From assembly GCF_900114095.1 (NCBI RefSeq), contig NZ_FORV01000008.1, positions 62,001 through 126,000 of the forward strand: a stretch of DNA of 64,000 nt, written 5' to 3'. Origin of the DNA: Sphingomonas sp. NFR04 (lineage in GTDB: Bacteria > Pseudomonadota > Alphaproteobacteria > Sphingomonadales > Sphingomonadaceae). Position 1 is the first letter of the stretch; each line of letters starts with the position of its first letter. The notes below the pieces were generated by a model. That model saw nothing but the letters and a program-made list of their open reading frames with translations. It did no database searches and was not told the origin of the DNA. The position numbers and the translations under genes were made by a program. This document shows positions 16,260-24,297 of this stretch, in pieces.

Positions 16260-18602
16260 ATGGCTAAGAACAGAACAAGCGCAGGGTTGCCGACGCGGCA
16301 GCAGATTCTCGATTTCATCGCATCCTCGGACACGCCCGCCGGCAAGCGCGAGATCGCCAAGGCGTTCGGGCTGAGCGCGCAGGACAAGATCCTGCTCAAG
16401 GCGCTCCTGAAGGACATGACCGACGAGGGGCTGATCGACGTCGCCCCCGGCCGCGCCTTCCACAAGATGGGCGGGCTGCCCAAGGTGACCGTGCTGCGGA
16501 TCACCGACGCGGACGGCGACACCACCTGGGCAGTGCCCGAGCGCTGGGAAGCCGAGCATGTCCCCGCGCCTAGGCTGCGCGTCCGCGAGCTGCGCGGCAA
16601 GCGTTCGGCGCTGGGGGTGGGCGACCGCATCCTCGCCCGCACCGAAGAGGCCGGCAACGGCTGGATCGCGCACCCGATGAAGCAGCTTGCCCGCGGCGAG
16701 GAGCTGATGCTCGGCGTGCTGCACGAAGAGGGCGGCAAGCTCTGGCTGCAGGGCGTGGAGAAGAAGGAACGGCGCAGCTGGCCGGTCTCCGATGCCGGCG
16801 GCGCCGAGCCCGGCGACCTAGTGCTGGCCGAGAAGGCCGGGCGGCCGCCGCGGATCACCGCGCGCGTCGTCGAGCGGCTCGGCGATCCGTTCGCGCCGCG
16901 CAGCTTCTCGCTGATCGCGATCCACCGCCACGGCATCCCCAACGTCTTCTCCGAAGAGTTGCTGGAGGAGGCCGAGCGCGTCGCCAGGCAGCCGCTGGGC
17001 GACGGGCGCGAGGATCTGCGCCACCTGCCGATCGTCGCGATCGACCCCGCCGATGCGCGCGACCATGACGACGCCGTCTGGGCGACGCCGGACGACGATC
17101 CCGCCAATGAGGGCGGCTGGAAGGCGATCGTCGCGATTGCCGACGTCTCCTTCTACGTCCGCCCCGGCTCGGAGCTCGACCGCGAGGCGCGCAAGCGGGG
17201 CAATTCGGTGTACTTCCCCGATCGCGTCGTGCCGATGCTGCCGGAGGTGCTGTCGGCGGACGTGTGCTCGCTGAAGGAAGACGTCGATCGCGCCGCGCTC
17301 GCCTGCCATCTGCAGGTGACCAAGGGCGGGGCGCTCAAGAGCTGGCGCTTCACCCGTGCCGTCGTGCGGCTCGCGGCGAATATCGCCTATGAGGACGCGC
17401 AGGCGGCGATCGACGGCACCCTAGATAAGCCCCTCCCCTTTAGGGGAGGGGTTGGGGGTGGGGCCCGAGCTGGGAGCGAATCCGACGCTGGGGGCGCACT
17501 GCCCCACCCCAACCCCTCCCCTGAAGGGGAGGGGCTATTGGACGCCCTTCGCCCGCTGTGGGATTGCTGGCACGCGCTCAACGCCGCGCGCGACAAGCGC
17601 GAGCCGCTGGACCTCGACCTGCCCGAGCGCCGCATCGTGCTCGACGAGAAGGGCCGAATCCTCTCGGTCGCGCCGCGCGAGCGGCTCGATGCGCACAAGC
17701 TGATCGAGGACTACATGATCGCCGCCAATGTCGCCGCGGCCAAGGCGCTGGAGGCGAAGAAGACGCCGGTGATGTACCGCATCCACGAGCCGCCGGCGCG
17801 CGAGAAGCTCACCGCGCTCAAGGAATATCTGAAGACCTTCGACATCGAGTTTGCGCTGGGCCAGGTGATCCGCCCGGCCACCTTCAACCGCATCCTCGAC
17901 CGTGTCGGCGAGGAGGACTTCCGCCCGCAGGTGATGGAGCAGGTGCTGCGCACCCAGACCCAGGCCTATTACGGCCCGGAGAATGTCGGCCATTTCGGCC
18001 TCGCGCTCGGCTCCTACGCGCATTTCACCTCGCCGATCCGCCGCTATGCCGATCTGGTCGTGCACCGTGCGCTGGTCGATGCCTATCGGCTCGGGCCAGG
18101 CGGGCTGACCGCCGAGGAAGCCGGCAGCATGGACCGCATCGGCCAGTCGATCAGCCAGCTCGAGCGCCGCGCGATGGAGGCCGAGCGCGAGACGATCGAC
18201 CGCTATGTCGCGGCCTATCTCGCCGCGCATGTCGGAGAGATCATGGCGGCGCGGATCACCGGCGTGCAGAATTTCGGCTTCTTCGCCACCGTCGAGGGGA
18301 TCGGCGGCGACGGCCTGGTCGCGGCGCGCGACCTGGGCGCCGAGTATTTCCATTATGACGAGGCCGGCAAGCGCCTGGTCGGCGAGCATAGCGGCGAGGA
18401 ATTCACCCTCGGCCAGCGGATCGAACTGCGGCTGGTGGAGGCGAATCCCGTCTCGGGCGCGCTGCGCTTCGAGCTGCCCGATGGCAAGGGATCGGCGGGC
18501 GGTCCGCAGCGCACCGGCAGGCCCGGCAAGGGCGCGCCTAAGCGGGTGATCCACCGCCGCGGTCGCCCCGGCAACATCCGCCACAACGGGCGCAAGCGCT
18601 GA
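16260..18602 (+). CDS. rnr: Ribonuclease R with an in-frame repeat insertion
   Basis: Processive 3'-5' exoribonuclease that degrades structured RNA. The 780-residue protein has an N-terminal winged helix (TRQQILDFIASSDTPAGKREIAKAFGL), cold-shock-like RNA-binding domains, the RNB catalytic domain with the metal-binding motif DPADARDHDDAVW near residue 262, a C-terminal S1 domain and a basic tail. Residues 390-425 are not RNase R sequence: they are translated from a palindromic repeat at 17427-17536 (peptide ending PHPNPSPEGEG) placed between AQAAIDGTLD and LLDALRPLW within the RNB domain. The reading frame is kept, so the enzyme may still work. Confidence 0.95.
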   Translation: MAKNRTSAGLPTRQQILDFIASSDTPAGKREIAKAFGLSAQDKILLKALLKDMTDEGLIDVAPGRAFHKMGGLPKVTVLRITDADGDTTWAVPERWEAEHVPAPRLRVRELRGKRSALGVGDRILARTEEAGNGWIAHPMKQLARGEELMLGVLHEEGGKLWLQGVEKKERRSWPVSDAGGAEPGDLVLAEKAGRPPRITARVVERLGDPFAPRSFSLIAIHRHGIPNVFSEELLEEAERVARQPLGDGREDLRHLPIVAIDPADARDHDDAVWATPDDDPANEGGWKAIVAIADVSFYVRPGSELDREARKRGNSVYFPDRVVPMLPEVLSADVCSLKEDVDRAALACHLQVTKGGALKSWRFTRAVVRLAANIAYEDAQAAIDGTLDKPLPFRGGVGGGARAGSESDAGGALPHPNPSPEGEGLLDALRPLWDCWHALNAARDKREPLDLDLPERRIVLDEKGRILSVAPRERLDAHKLIEDYMIAANVAAAKALEAKKTPVMYRIHEPPAREKLTALKEYLKTFDIEFALGQVIRPATFNRILDRVGEEDFRPQVMEQVLRTQTQAYYGPENVGHFGLALGSYAHFTSPIRRYADLVVHRALVDAYRLGPGGLTAEEAGSMDRIGQSISQLERRAMEAERETIDRYVAAYLAAHVGEIMAARITGVQNFGFFATVEGIGGDGLVAARDLGAEYFHYDEAGKRLVGEHSGEEFTLGQRIELRLVEANPVSGALRFELPDGKGSAGGPQRTGRPGKGAPKRVIHRRGRPGNIRHNGRKR
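17427..17536. repeat. Palindromic repeat inserted in the rnr coding sequence
   Basis: About 110 bases. Each arm is about 36 bases and itself a hairpin (CCCCTCCCC-TTTA-GGGGAGGGG left, CCCCTCCCCTGAAGGGGAGGGG right), and the arms are inverted copies of each other around a roughly 40-base centre. It adds 36 codons without a stop. The arm is identical in type to the hairpin at 11755-11782. Confidence 0.85.
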
Positions 18603-18608
18603 GGCGAG

Positions 18609-18637
18609 GCGCTGCCGGGCCCTCGGCCTGGCAGCGC
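18609..18637 (+). terminator. Terminator-like hairpin after rnr
   Basis: GCGCTGCCGGGCC pairs with GGCCTGGCAGCGC around the loop CTC, with one wobble pair, seven bases after the rnr stop. No clear T-run follows. Confidence 0.5.
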
Positions 18638-18734
18638 TGTCCAAAATTCGTGCAAAGCCGGAACGGCCGCGCTACAAGCTGTCGCAAAGAGCATGTTGCA
18701 ATGCCGAAATGACGCTTGTCGCGAAGGAGTGAGA

Positions 18735-19745
18735 ATGGCCGGCCGTCCGACGATCAAGGAAGTCTCGAAGATCGCCGGCGTGTCGTTCAAGACCGTCTCC
18801 CGCGTGCTCAACAACGAAAAACATGTCAGCGAAGAGACGCGGCGGCGCGTCGAGGAAGTGGTGGCGCAGCTCAACTTCCGGCCGAGCCACGCCGCGCGGA
18901 CGCTGGCCGGGCGGCGCTCGTTCCAGGTGGCGCTGCTCTACGACAATCCCAGCCCCTATTATGTCTTCCACATCCAGTCGGGCGCGATGGAGCGCTGCCA
19001 TGAGCTGGGCTACCGCCTGCTGATGCAGCCGATCGACAGCACCGCGCCGGACATGGTGCCCGATGTGCTGGCGCTGGTCGACGAGGCGCATCTCGACGGG
19101 CTGATCCTCTCGCCGCCGCTGACCGAGATGCCGGAGCTGATCGAGGCGCTCGACAAGCGCAAGCTGCCCTATGTCCGGATCGCGCCGGGGCTGCGCAAGG
19201 ATCATGGTCTGGCTACGACGATGAACGACGTCGCGGCGGCGCGGGAGATCACGCGGCACCTGATCGATCTGGGCCATCGCAGGATCGCCTTTGTCCGCGG
19301 GCCCGAAAGCCACGTCTCCTCGGCGGACCGTCTGGCCGGCTATCGCCAGGAGCTGGAGGCGCACGGGATTGCCTTCGATCCGGCGCTGGTGATCGCGGGC
19401 GACTATAGCTTCGCCTCGGGCGGGGCGGCGGCGCGGGCGCTGTTCGCGCGCGCTCCCCGGCCGACCGCGATCTTCGCTGGCAATGACGACATGGCCGCCG
19501 GCGCGCTGGCGGCGGCGCACGAGGCGGACATCGCGGTGCCCGACGCAATCTCGATCGCAGGGTTCGACGATTCGGACCTGGCGCGTGCCGTCTGGCCGCC
19601 GCTCACCACCATCCGCCAGCCGGTGCGCGAGCTCGCCTATGCCGCGGCGGACCTGATGCTGGCGGGCACCGCGGTGACGCCGCAGGTGATGCTGGAACAC
19701 CAGCTGATGGTCCGCGCCACCACCGGGCCGGCGCCCAAGGGCTGA
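18735..19745 (+). CDS. LacI-family transcriptional repressor
   Basis: A 336-residue regulator with the LacI helix-turn-helix at the N-terminus (TIKEVSKIAGVSFKTVSRVLN, hinge RPSHAARTLAGRRS) and a periplasmic-binding-like effector domain ending in GFDDSDLARAVWPPLTTIRQP. It is likely to sense a sugar or sugar derivative. It stands alone: no sugar genes flank it, though the GH89-nagX operon 14 kb upstream has a LacI-style palindrome. The start at 18735 follows GAAGGAG. Confidence 0.92.
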   Translation: MAGRPTIKEVSKIAGVSFKTVSRVLNNEKHVSEETRRRVEEVVAQLNFRPSHAARTLAGRRSFQVALLYDNPSPYYVFHIQSGAMERCHELGYRLLMQPIDSTAPDMVPDVLALVDEAHLDGLILSPPLTEMPELIEALDKRKLPYVRIAPGLRKDHGLATTMNDVAAAREITRHLIDLGHRRIAFVRGPESHVSSADRLAGYRQELEAHGIAFDPALVIAGDYSFASGGAAARALFARAPRPTAIFAGNDDMAAGALAAAHEADIAVPDAISIAGFDDSDLARAVWPPLTTIRQPVRELAYAAADLMLAGTAVTPQVMLEHQLMVRATTGPAPKG

Positions 19746-19762
19746 TCAGCTTTCCAGGTTCT

Positions 19763-19904
19763 AGCGTATCCTCCCCCGCCAGGGGGAGGTGTCAGGCGCA
19801 GCCTGACGGAGGGGGAGGATGCCAGAACCTCTCGAACCGTCGCGCTTCCTCCCCCTCCGTCGCGCTCCGCGCGCCACCTCCCCCTGGCGGGGGAGGATAC
19901 GGCT
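19763..19904. repeat. Palindromic intergenic repeat, family 1, copy B
   Basis: About 142 bases, with ends and the central GCCAGAACCTCTCGA segment shared with copy A (5526-5663). The inner arms differ (GTCAGGCGCAGCCTGAC here). It follows the LacI gene. The rest of the 257-base gap holds the promoter of the small gene at 20003. Confidence 0.8.
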
Positions 19905-19949
19905 TTCGTCGGCGAGCGCGACAAGGGATCATCCCGCCCCGGGACGCCG

Positions 19950-19995
19950 TTAACCATGCTTGCCGCTGGTCGAAATCGTAAACGGCGCGTTAACC
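19950..19995 (+). promoter_or_regulatory. Two TTAACC boxes before the 54-residue gene
   Basis: TTAACCAT begins at 19950 and TTAACC at 19990, directly repeated 40 bases apart. The first matches the eight-base CtrA half-site TTAACCAT. The second sits eight bases before the ATG at 20003. Confidence 0.35.
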
Positions 19996-20002
19996 TTGCG
20001 CC

Positions 20003-20167
20003 ATGCAGCAGCCGTTCGCCCTAGGCGGCACCCGCCGCCATCCGTTCCGCCGCCATGTGCGGCAGGTGATCGCGCGCCAGCGCAAGGCGAGCGAGGACGG
20101 CGACGTGAAGCTCTTCGCGCTGAGCTTCACCGCCTTCTTCGTCTGCTTCTACACCTTCCTGCTATAG
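20003..20167 (+). CDS. Small membrane protein, unknown (54 residues)
   Basis: ATG at 20003, TAG at 20165-20167. The N-terminal half is very basic (GGTRRHPFRRHVRQVIARQRK) and the C-terminal part is one hydrophobic span (KLFALSFTAFFVCFYTFLL) ending at the stop, so it is probably a tail-anchored inner-membrane peptide. No family recognised. It converges on the MFS gene with seven bases between. CtrA-like half-sites lie upstream. Confidence 0.6.
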   Translation: MQQPFALGGTRRHPFRRHVRQVIARQRKASEDGDVKLFALSFTAFFVCFYTFLL

Positions 20168-20174
20168 CCCGGGC

Positions 20175-21470
20175 TCAGGCGTCGGGCGCGTCGCCGCGGC
20201 GGGGCACGTCGCCTTCCTTGTGCAGCTTGCGCGCGCACCAGGCCGAGGCCAGCGCCAGCACCGCCACCACCCACAGCGCATCCTCGACATCGACGCCGGG
20301 AATGCGGGTGAAGCCGAAGATGCCGACCGAGCCCAGCACCATCGCCCCCGAATTGACGACGTTGTTCGCCGCCACCGTCCGCGCGGTCTGCGACTTCTCC
20401 ACGGTGGTGGTCAGGAAGGCATAGAGCGGCACGACGAACATGCCGCCGGTGGTGGCAATCATGATCAGGTCGCCAAGCGCATGCCACGCCGCCGGCATCT
20501 GGACGAAGTCCATCGTCTTGAGCAGCGGTCCTTCGTGGACCGGCCAGTAGCGGGCGGTGAAGTGGAAATCGATGACGAACACGGTCATCGCCAGCACTGA
20601 GGGCACGCAGTAGCGCGCGGAGACATTGCCCTTGAGCAGCTTGTTGATGATCACCGATCCGATCGCGATGCCGATCGAGAAGATGCCGAGGAACACGCTC
20701 GCCACGTCCTTCTGGGCGTGGAACACGTTCTTGACGAGCGGCGGGAACAGTACGCCCAGCACCGCGGCGATCGACCAGAACACGCTGATCGAGAGGATCG
20801 CAAGGAACAGCCGGCGGATGTGCATCGTCGCCGAGATCAGCCGGTGCGAGGCGCGGAAGATGTTGAGGTCGATCTCCAGATGCGTCAGCGGCGGCGCGGG
20901 CGGGATCTGCAGCGAGGCGAGCCAGCCGACCAGGGCCACGCCGATCACGGCGAACGCGGCGGCATGCGCGCTGATCAGCCCGCCGGCGATGGTGCCGCAC
21001 AGGATCGCGACATAGGTGCCGGCCTCGATCATGCCGGTGCCGCCGAGCACGTCGTCCTCGGCCAGGTGCTGCGGGAGCACCGCGTACTTGATCGGCCCGA
21101 AAAAGGTGGAGTGCACCCCCATGCCGACCAGCGCGACCAGCATCAGCGGCAGGCTCTTGAGGAAGATGCCCGCGGCGCCGACCAGCATGATGCCGACCTC
21201 GGCCATCTTGATGATCCGCATGATCTTGGCCTTGTCATGCGTATCGGCGAGTTGTCCGGCCAGCGCGGAGAAGAGGAAGAAGGGCAGGATGAAGATGCCG
21301 GTGGCGATCGCGCTGAACCGCGTCTCTTCCTCCACCGAGTTGAAAATCTGGTAGGTCGCGAAAAAGATCATCGCGTTCTTGAAGAGGTTGTCGTTGAACG
21401 CTCCCAGGAACTGCGTGATGAATAGGGGCAGGAAGCGGCGCTCCTTCATAAGCCCGAGCGCACCGATCAT
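20175..21470 (-). CDS. MFS transporter, LplT-like (lysophospholipid transporter group)
   Basis: A 431-residue permease of the major facilitator superfamily with about twelve hydrophobic segments. The N-terminal FLPLFITQFLGAFNDNLFKNA and the later GMGVHSTFFGPIKYAVLPQ are characteristic of the LplT / 2-acyl-glycerophosphoethanolamine transporter group, which is often fused or linked to acyltransferases; here it stands alone. The start at 21470 (MIGALGLMKERRF) or 21449 is possible; a longer frame reads into the divergent kinase gene. Confidence 0.85.
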   Translation of the reverse strand: MIGALGLMKERRFLPLFITQFLGAFNDNLFKNAMIFFATYQIFNSVEEETRFSAIATGIFILPFFLFSALAGQLADTHDKAKIMRIIKMAEVGIMLVGAAGIFLKSLPLMLVALVGMGVHSTFFGPIKYAVLPQHLAEDDVLGGTGMIEAGTYVAILCGTIAGGLISAHAAAFAVIGVALVGWLASLQIPPAPPLTHLEIDLNIFRASHRLISATMHIRRLFLAILSISVFWSIAAVLGVLFPPLVKNVFHAQKDVASVFLGIFSIGIAIGSVIINKLLKGNVSARYCVPSVLAMTVFVIDFHFTARYWPVHEGPLLKTMDFVQMPAAWHALGDLIMIATTGGMFVVPLYAFLTTTVEKSQTARTVAANNVVNSGAMVLGSVGIFGFTRIPGVDVEDALWVVAVLALASAWCARKLHKEGDVPRRGDAPDA

Positions 21471-21581
21471 TCGATAATAGCTCCCCTCGCTGCGGTGTTC
21501 CGCACGGTGAGGGGGCGGCATACCGGGGGGCGCGCGCGGCTTCAATCGATTAATCGGTATGGTGCGGAACGAGGGGGGGAC

Positions 21582-22382
21582 ATGGACAGGGAAGTGGCGA
21601 TCGAACCGGCGGCGGTGCCGGCAGGTCTGGCCGTGCTGGTAGCGGGGCGGAGCTGGTTCCGCGATCAGGTCGGTCAGTCCGGTTGCGCGGTCCATCGGCT
21701 GGTCCGTGGGGGCGCGGGCGACCTCTATCTGAAGATGGCAGGGGCCGACACGCTGTCGGATCTGGTGGACGAAATGGCGCGGCTGCGCTGGCTCGGCGGG
21801 TACCTGCCGGTGCCGCCGCTGCACGGCTTCGGGCTGGAGGCGGACGGCGGCTGGCTGCTTACCGCCCGGCTGCCAGGGCGCACCGCCTATCAGCTGCTGG
21901 AGGAGGATCCTGCCGGTGCCCCGGCGCTGGCCGCATCGCTTGCGCGGTTCCTGCGGCGACTGCACGCAATCCCCGTCGAGCGCTGCCCGTTCAATGCCGA
22001 TAGCGCGTTGCGGCTCGCCGCGGCGAAGGATCGGATGGAGGCCGGGCTGGTCGAGGAGGACGAATTCGACGCCGTGCGGCTGGGCAAGTCGGCGCGGGCG
22101 GTGTGGGACGAGATGCTCGCGGCCATGCCTGCCGCGTTCGAACGGGTGGTGACGCATGGCGACTTCTCGCTCGACAATCTGCTGGTGGTGGACGGCGAGG
22201 TCACCGGCTGCATCGATCTGGGACGGGTAGGCGTCGCCGACCCATGGCAGGACCTTGCGATCCTCTGGCACAGTCTGGCCGAATTCGGCGAGGAAGCAGC
22301 TGCGGCGATGCTGCAAGCCTATGGAATTGCGCTTGATCCGGTCAGGCTCGACTTCCATCTGCGGCTCGACGAATTCTTCTGA
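21582..22382 (+). CDS. APH(3')-family aminoglycoside O-phosphotransferase
   Basis: A 266-residue kinase of the normal APH(3') length. All family catalytic residues are present: Lys51 in LYLKM, Glu64, the catalytic-loop motif THGDFSLDN with Asp194 and Asn199, and the metal-binding Asp212 in CIDLGRVGVADPWQD. Numbering runs four above APH(3')-IIIa. The C-terminus ends DEFF like known APH(3') enzymes. Known members phosphorylate the 3'-hydroxyl of kanamycin and neomycin. It is divergent from the MFS gene and has no mobile element beside it, so it looks like an intrinsic chromosomal gene; actual resistance is not shown. Confidence 0.88.
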   Translation: MDREVAIEPAAVPAGLAVLVAGRSWFRDQVGQSGCAVHRLVRGGAGDLYLKMAGADTLSDLVDEMARLRWLGGYLPVPPLHGFGLEADGGWLLTARLPGRTAYQLLEEDPAGAPALAASLARFLRRLHAIPVERCPFNADSALRLAAAKDRMEAGLVEEDEFDAVRLGKSARAVWDEMLAAMPAAFERVVTHGDFSLDNLLVVDGEVTGCIDLGRVGVADPWQDLAILWHSLAEFGEEAAAAMLQAYGIALDPVRLDFHLRLDEFF

Positions 22383-22437
22383 CGGCAGGGGCCTTGGGCC
22401 TTCCCGCTGGGCGGATGCCGGTGCTAGGGCTTGGCCG

Positions 22438-22992
22438 ATGTTGACGTTGCCGAACATTCTCACCCTGTCGCGCATCTTCATGGTGCCGTTGCTGGTGGGA
22501 TTCCTGTGGTGGCCGCACTGGGCGCTCGGGTACGCGATCGCCTTTGCGCTCTACTGCCTCATGGGAATCACCGATTATTTCGACGGCTATCTGGCGCGCG
22601 CGCAAGGCACGGTGTCGAAGCTCGGCGTGTTCCTTGATCCCATTGCCGACAAGATCATGGTCGCCGCGGTGATCCTGATCCTGGCGGGCAAGGGCGTGAT
22701 CGCCGACTGGCACGTCATCGCGGCGCTGGTGATCCTGCTGCGCGAGATCGCGGTTTCGGGGCTGCGCGAGTTTCTCGGGGGGATCCAGGTTTCGGTGCCG
22801 GTATCGCGTCTCGCCAAGTGGAAGACGACGCTGCAACTAGTGTCGCTGGGGACGCTGATCCTGTCCGGCGCGGTGCCCGAATGGGGCTGGGTGCTGACAG
22901 TGGGGCTCGCCACCCTGTGGGGCGCGGCGGTGCTGACCGCGATCACCGGCTGGGACTATCTCCGCGTCGGCCTGAGCCATATGGACAGCTGA
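22438..22992 (+). CDS. pgsA: CDP-diacylglycerol-glycerol-3-phosphate 3-phosphatidyltransferase
   Basis: Inner-membrane enzyme making phosphatidylglycerophosphate, precursor of phosphatidylglycerol. The 184-residue protein begins LTLPNILTLSRI. It contains the CDP-alcohol phosphotransferase motif DG-x2-AR-x8-G-x3-D-x3-D in DYFDGYLARAQG and GVFLDPIADK near residues 46-72. Several membrane spans are present. Its stop overlaps the moaD start by one base. Confidence 0.95.
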   Translation: MLTLPNILTLSRIFMVPLLVGFLWWPHWALGYAIAFALYCLMGITDYFDGYLARAQGTVSKLGVFLDPIADKIMVAAVILILAGKGVIADWHVIAALVILLREIAVSGLREFLGGIQVSVPVSRLAKWKTTLQLVSLGTLILSGAVPEWGWVLTVGLATLWGAAVLTAITGWDYLRVGLSHMDS

Positions 22993-23249
22993 TGCCGATC
23001 ACCATGCTCTACTTCGCCTGGGTGCGCGAGCGGATCGGGACCGGCGAGGAACGGGTCGACCCGCCCGAGGCGGTGCGCAACGTCGCCGACCTGATCGAGT
23101 GGCTGGCGCAGCAAAGCGACGGCCATGCCGCGGCCTTCGCCGAGCCGGCGAAGCTGCGCGCTGCGATCGACCAGACCTTCGTGCCGCTCGATGCGCTGCT
23201 GGGCAATGCCCGCGAGATTGCGATCTTCCCGCCGGTGACGGGCGGATGA
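22992..23249 (+). CDS. moaD: Molybdopterin synthase small subunit MoaD
   Basis: Ubiquitin-like sulfur carrier of 85 residues; its C-terminal Gly-Gly (PPVTGG) is thiocarboxylated and donates sulfur to precursor Z. The start ATG shares its A with the pgsA stop (TGATG) and the stop overlaps moaE by four bases, so it sits inside a coupled pgsA-moaD-moaE unit. Confidence 0.93.
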   Translation: MPITMLYFAWVRERIGTGEERVDPPEAVRNVADLIEWLAQQSDGHAAAFAEPAKLRAAIDQTFVPLDALLGNAREIAIFPPVTGG

Positions 23250-23683
23250 TCCGCGTCTCGGTCGATCCCGCGCCGATCGAGCTGGGCGTCGAGGTCGCGG
23301 CGCTGGAGGAGCGCGGTGCCGGCGGCGTCGCCACCTTCACCGGCGTGGTGCGCACCGACGATGGCGTCGAGGCGCTGGAGCTGGAGCATTATCCCGGCAT
23401 GACCGAGGCGGCGCTGTGCACGCTGGCCGAGGCGGCGATCGATCGCTGGAACCTGCTGGGTGTCACCATCGTCCACCGCGTCGGCCGCATGACGGCGGGC
23501 GAGCGGATCGTGTTCGTCGGCACGGCCGCGGCGCACCGGCGCGAGGCGCTGGAGGCCTGCGCCTATCTGATCGACCGGCTCAAGACCGACGCGCCCTTCT
23601 GGAAGCGCGAATGGCTGGCGGGCGGCACCCGCTGGGTGGAGCCGCGCGCCATTGATGCCGAGGCGGCTGCCGGCTGGGAATAG
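23246..23683 (+). CDS. moaE: Molybdopterin synthase catalytic subunit MoaE
   Basis: Large subunit of molybdopterin synthase, 145 residues. Visible motifs are GAGGVATFTGVVR near residue 24, LELEHYPGM and the conserved VGTAAAHRREALEAC with the active-site region, then DAPFWKRE. It overlaps moaD (ATGA), so the two subunits are made together. Confidence 0.95.
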   Translation: MIRVSVDPAPIELGVEVAALEERGAGGVATFTGVVRTDDGVEALELEHYPGMTEAALCTLAEAAIDRWNLLGVTIVHRVGRMTAGERIVFVGTAAAHRREALEACAYLIDRLKTDAPFWKREWLAGGTRWVEPRAIDAEAAAGWE

Positions 23684-23684
23684 C

Positions 23685-23713
23685 CGTACAGGATATTCCA
23701 TGATATCTGTACG
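23685..23713. promoter_or_regulatory. Operator-like palindrome of the parDE module
   Basis: CGTACAGGATAT and ATATCTGTACG form an interrupted inverted repeat that ends three bases before the parD start codon, so a bound repressor would block both transcription and ribosome access. Autoregulation by the antitoxin is known for ParD families. Confidence 0.6.
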
Positions 23714-23716
23714 CGC

Positions 23717-23986
23717 ATGACCAAGCCGATGAACCTCAACGTCCGAGTCTCCGGCCCCCTGAGCGAGTTCGTCGCCCGCAATGTCGGCGAGGACGGGCTG
23801 TACGAGAATGTCAGCGAATATGTCCGCGACCTGATCCGCCGCGACAAGGAACGCGTCGAGCGCGAGATGTTCGAGACGCTGAAGGCTGAGCTGCAGCGCG
23901 CCTTCGCGACGCCGGACGAGGAGTATGTCTACGTCACCGCCGACGAGGTTTTAGAACGCAACCGCGCACGGCGCGCCGCACGATGA
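23717..23986 (+). CDS. parD: ParD-like antitoxin
   Basis: An 89-residue ribbon-helix-helix antitoxin. The N-terminal beta strand (MNLNVRVSGPLSEFV) and YENVSEYVRDLIRRDKER helix are typical of ParD; the charged C-terminal half would wrap the toxin. The stop overlaps the toxin start (ATGA). A palindrome immediately upstream suits autoregulation. Confidence 0.88.
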   Translation: MTKPMNLNVRVSGPLSEFVARNVGEDGLYENVSEYVRDLIRRDKERVEREMFETLKAELQRAFATPDEEYVYVTADEVLERNRARRAAR

Positions 23987-24297
23987 GCGGCTTCTTCATC
24001 GAGCCTGCCGCCGACCGTCGGCTCGATGAGATTTACGAATACACGGCCGATCAGTGGGGCGAGGACCAAGCGGACGCCTACATTCGCACGTTGTTCGAGC
24101 GACTTGGAGCGATTGCGGCCAAACGGGTTCCATGGCGGCCGCTACCGGCGGAATTCGGCGTTCCGCTATATTTCGCGCGAGCGGAGCACCACATCGTCTA
24201 CTGGCGGGAGCGCGCAGACGGCGTGATCGGGATCGTCACCATCCTCCACGAGCGGATGCACCAGCTCGAACAGCTCCGCGCCGTGTGGGAACCCTAG
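23983..24297 (+). CDS. parE: ParE/RelE-superfamily toxin
   Basis: A 104-residue toxin of the ParE type (gyrase inhibitor in characterised cases). Motifs are IEPAADRRLDEIYEYTADQWG at the N-terminus and HHIVYWRERADGVIGIVTILHERM in the C-terminal strand, the usual ParE pattern. Translationally coupled to the antitoxin. Its end overlaps that of convergent oxyR by four bases. Confidence 0.87.
   Translation: MSGFFIEPAADRRLDEIYEYTADQWGEDQADAYIRTLFERLGAIAAKRVPWRPLPAEFGVPLYFARAEHHIVYWRERADGVIGIVTILHERMHQLEQLRAVWEP

Noticed and set aside
17427..17536. Assembly artefact or frameshift in rnr
   Set aside because: The frame is continuous on both sides and the inserted sequence matches repeats elsewhere in the window, so a genuine repeat insertion is the simpler reading; only read data could exclude misassembly.
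21582..22382. Mobile resistance cassette
   Set aside because: No integrase, transposase, inverted repeats or composition shift around the APH(3')-like gene.
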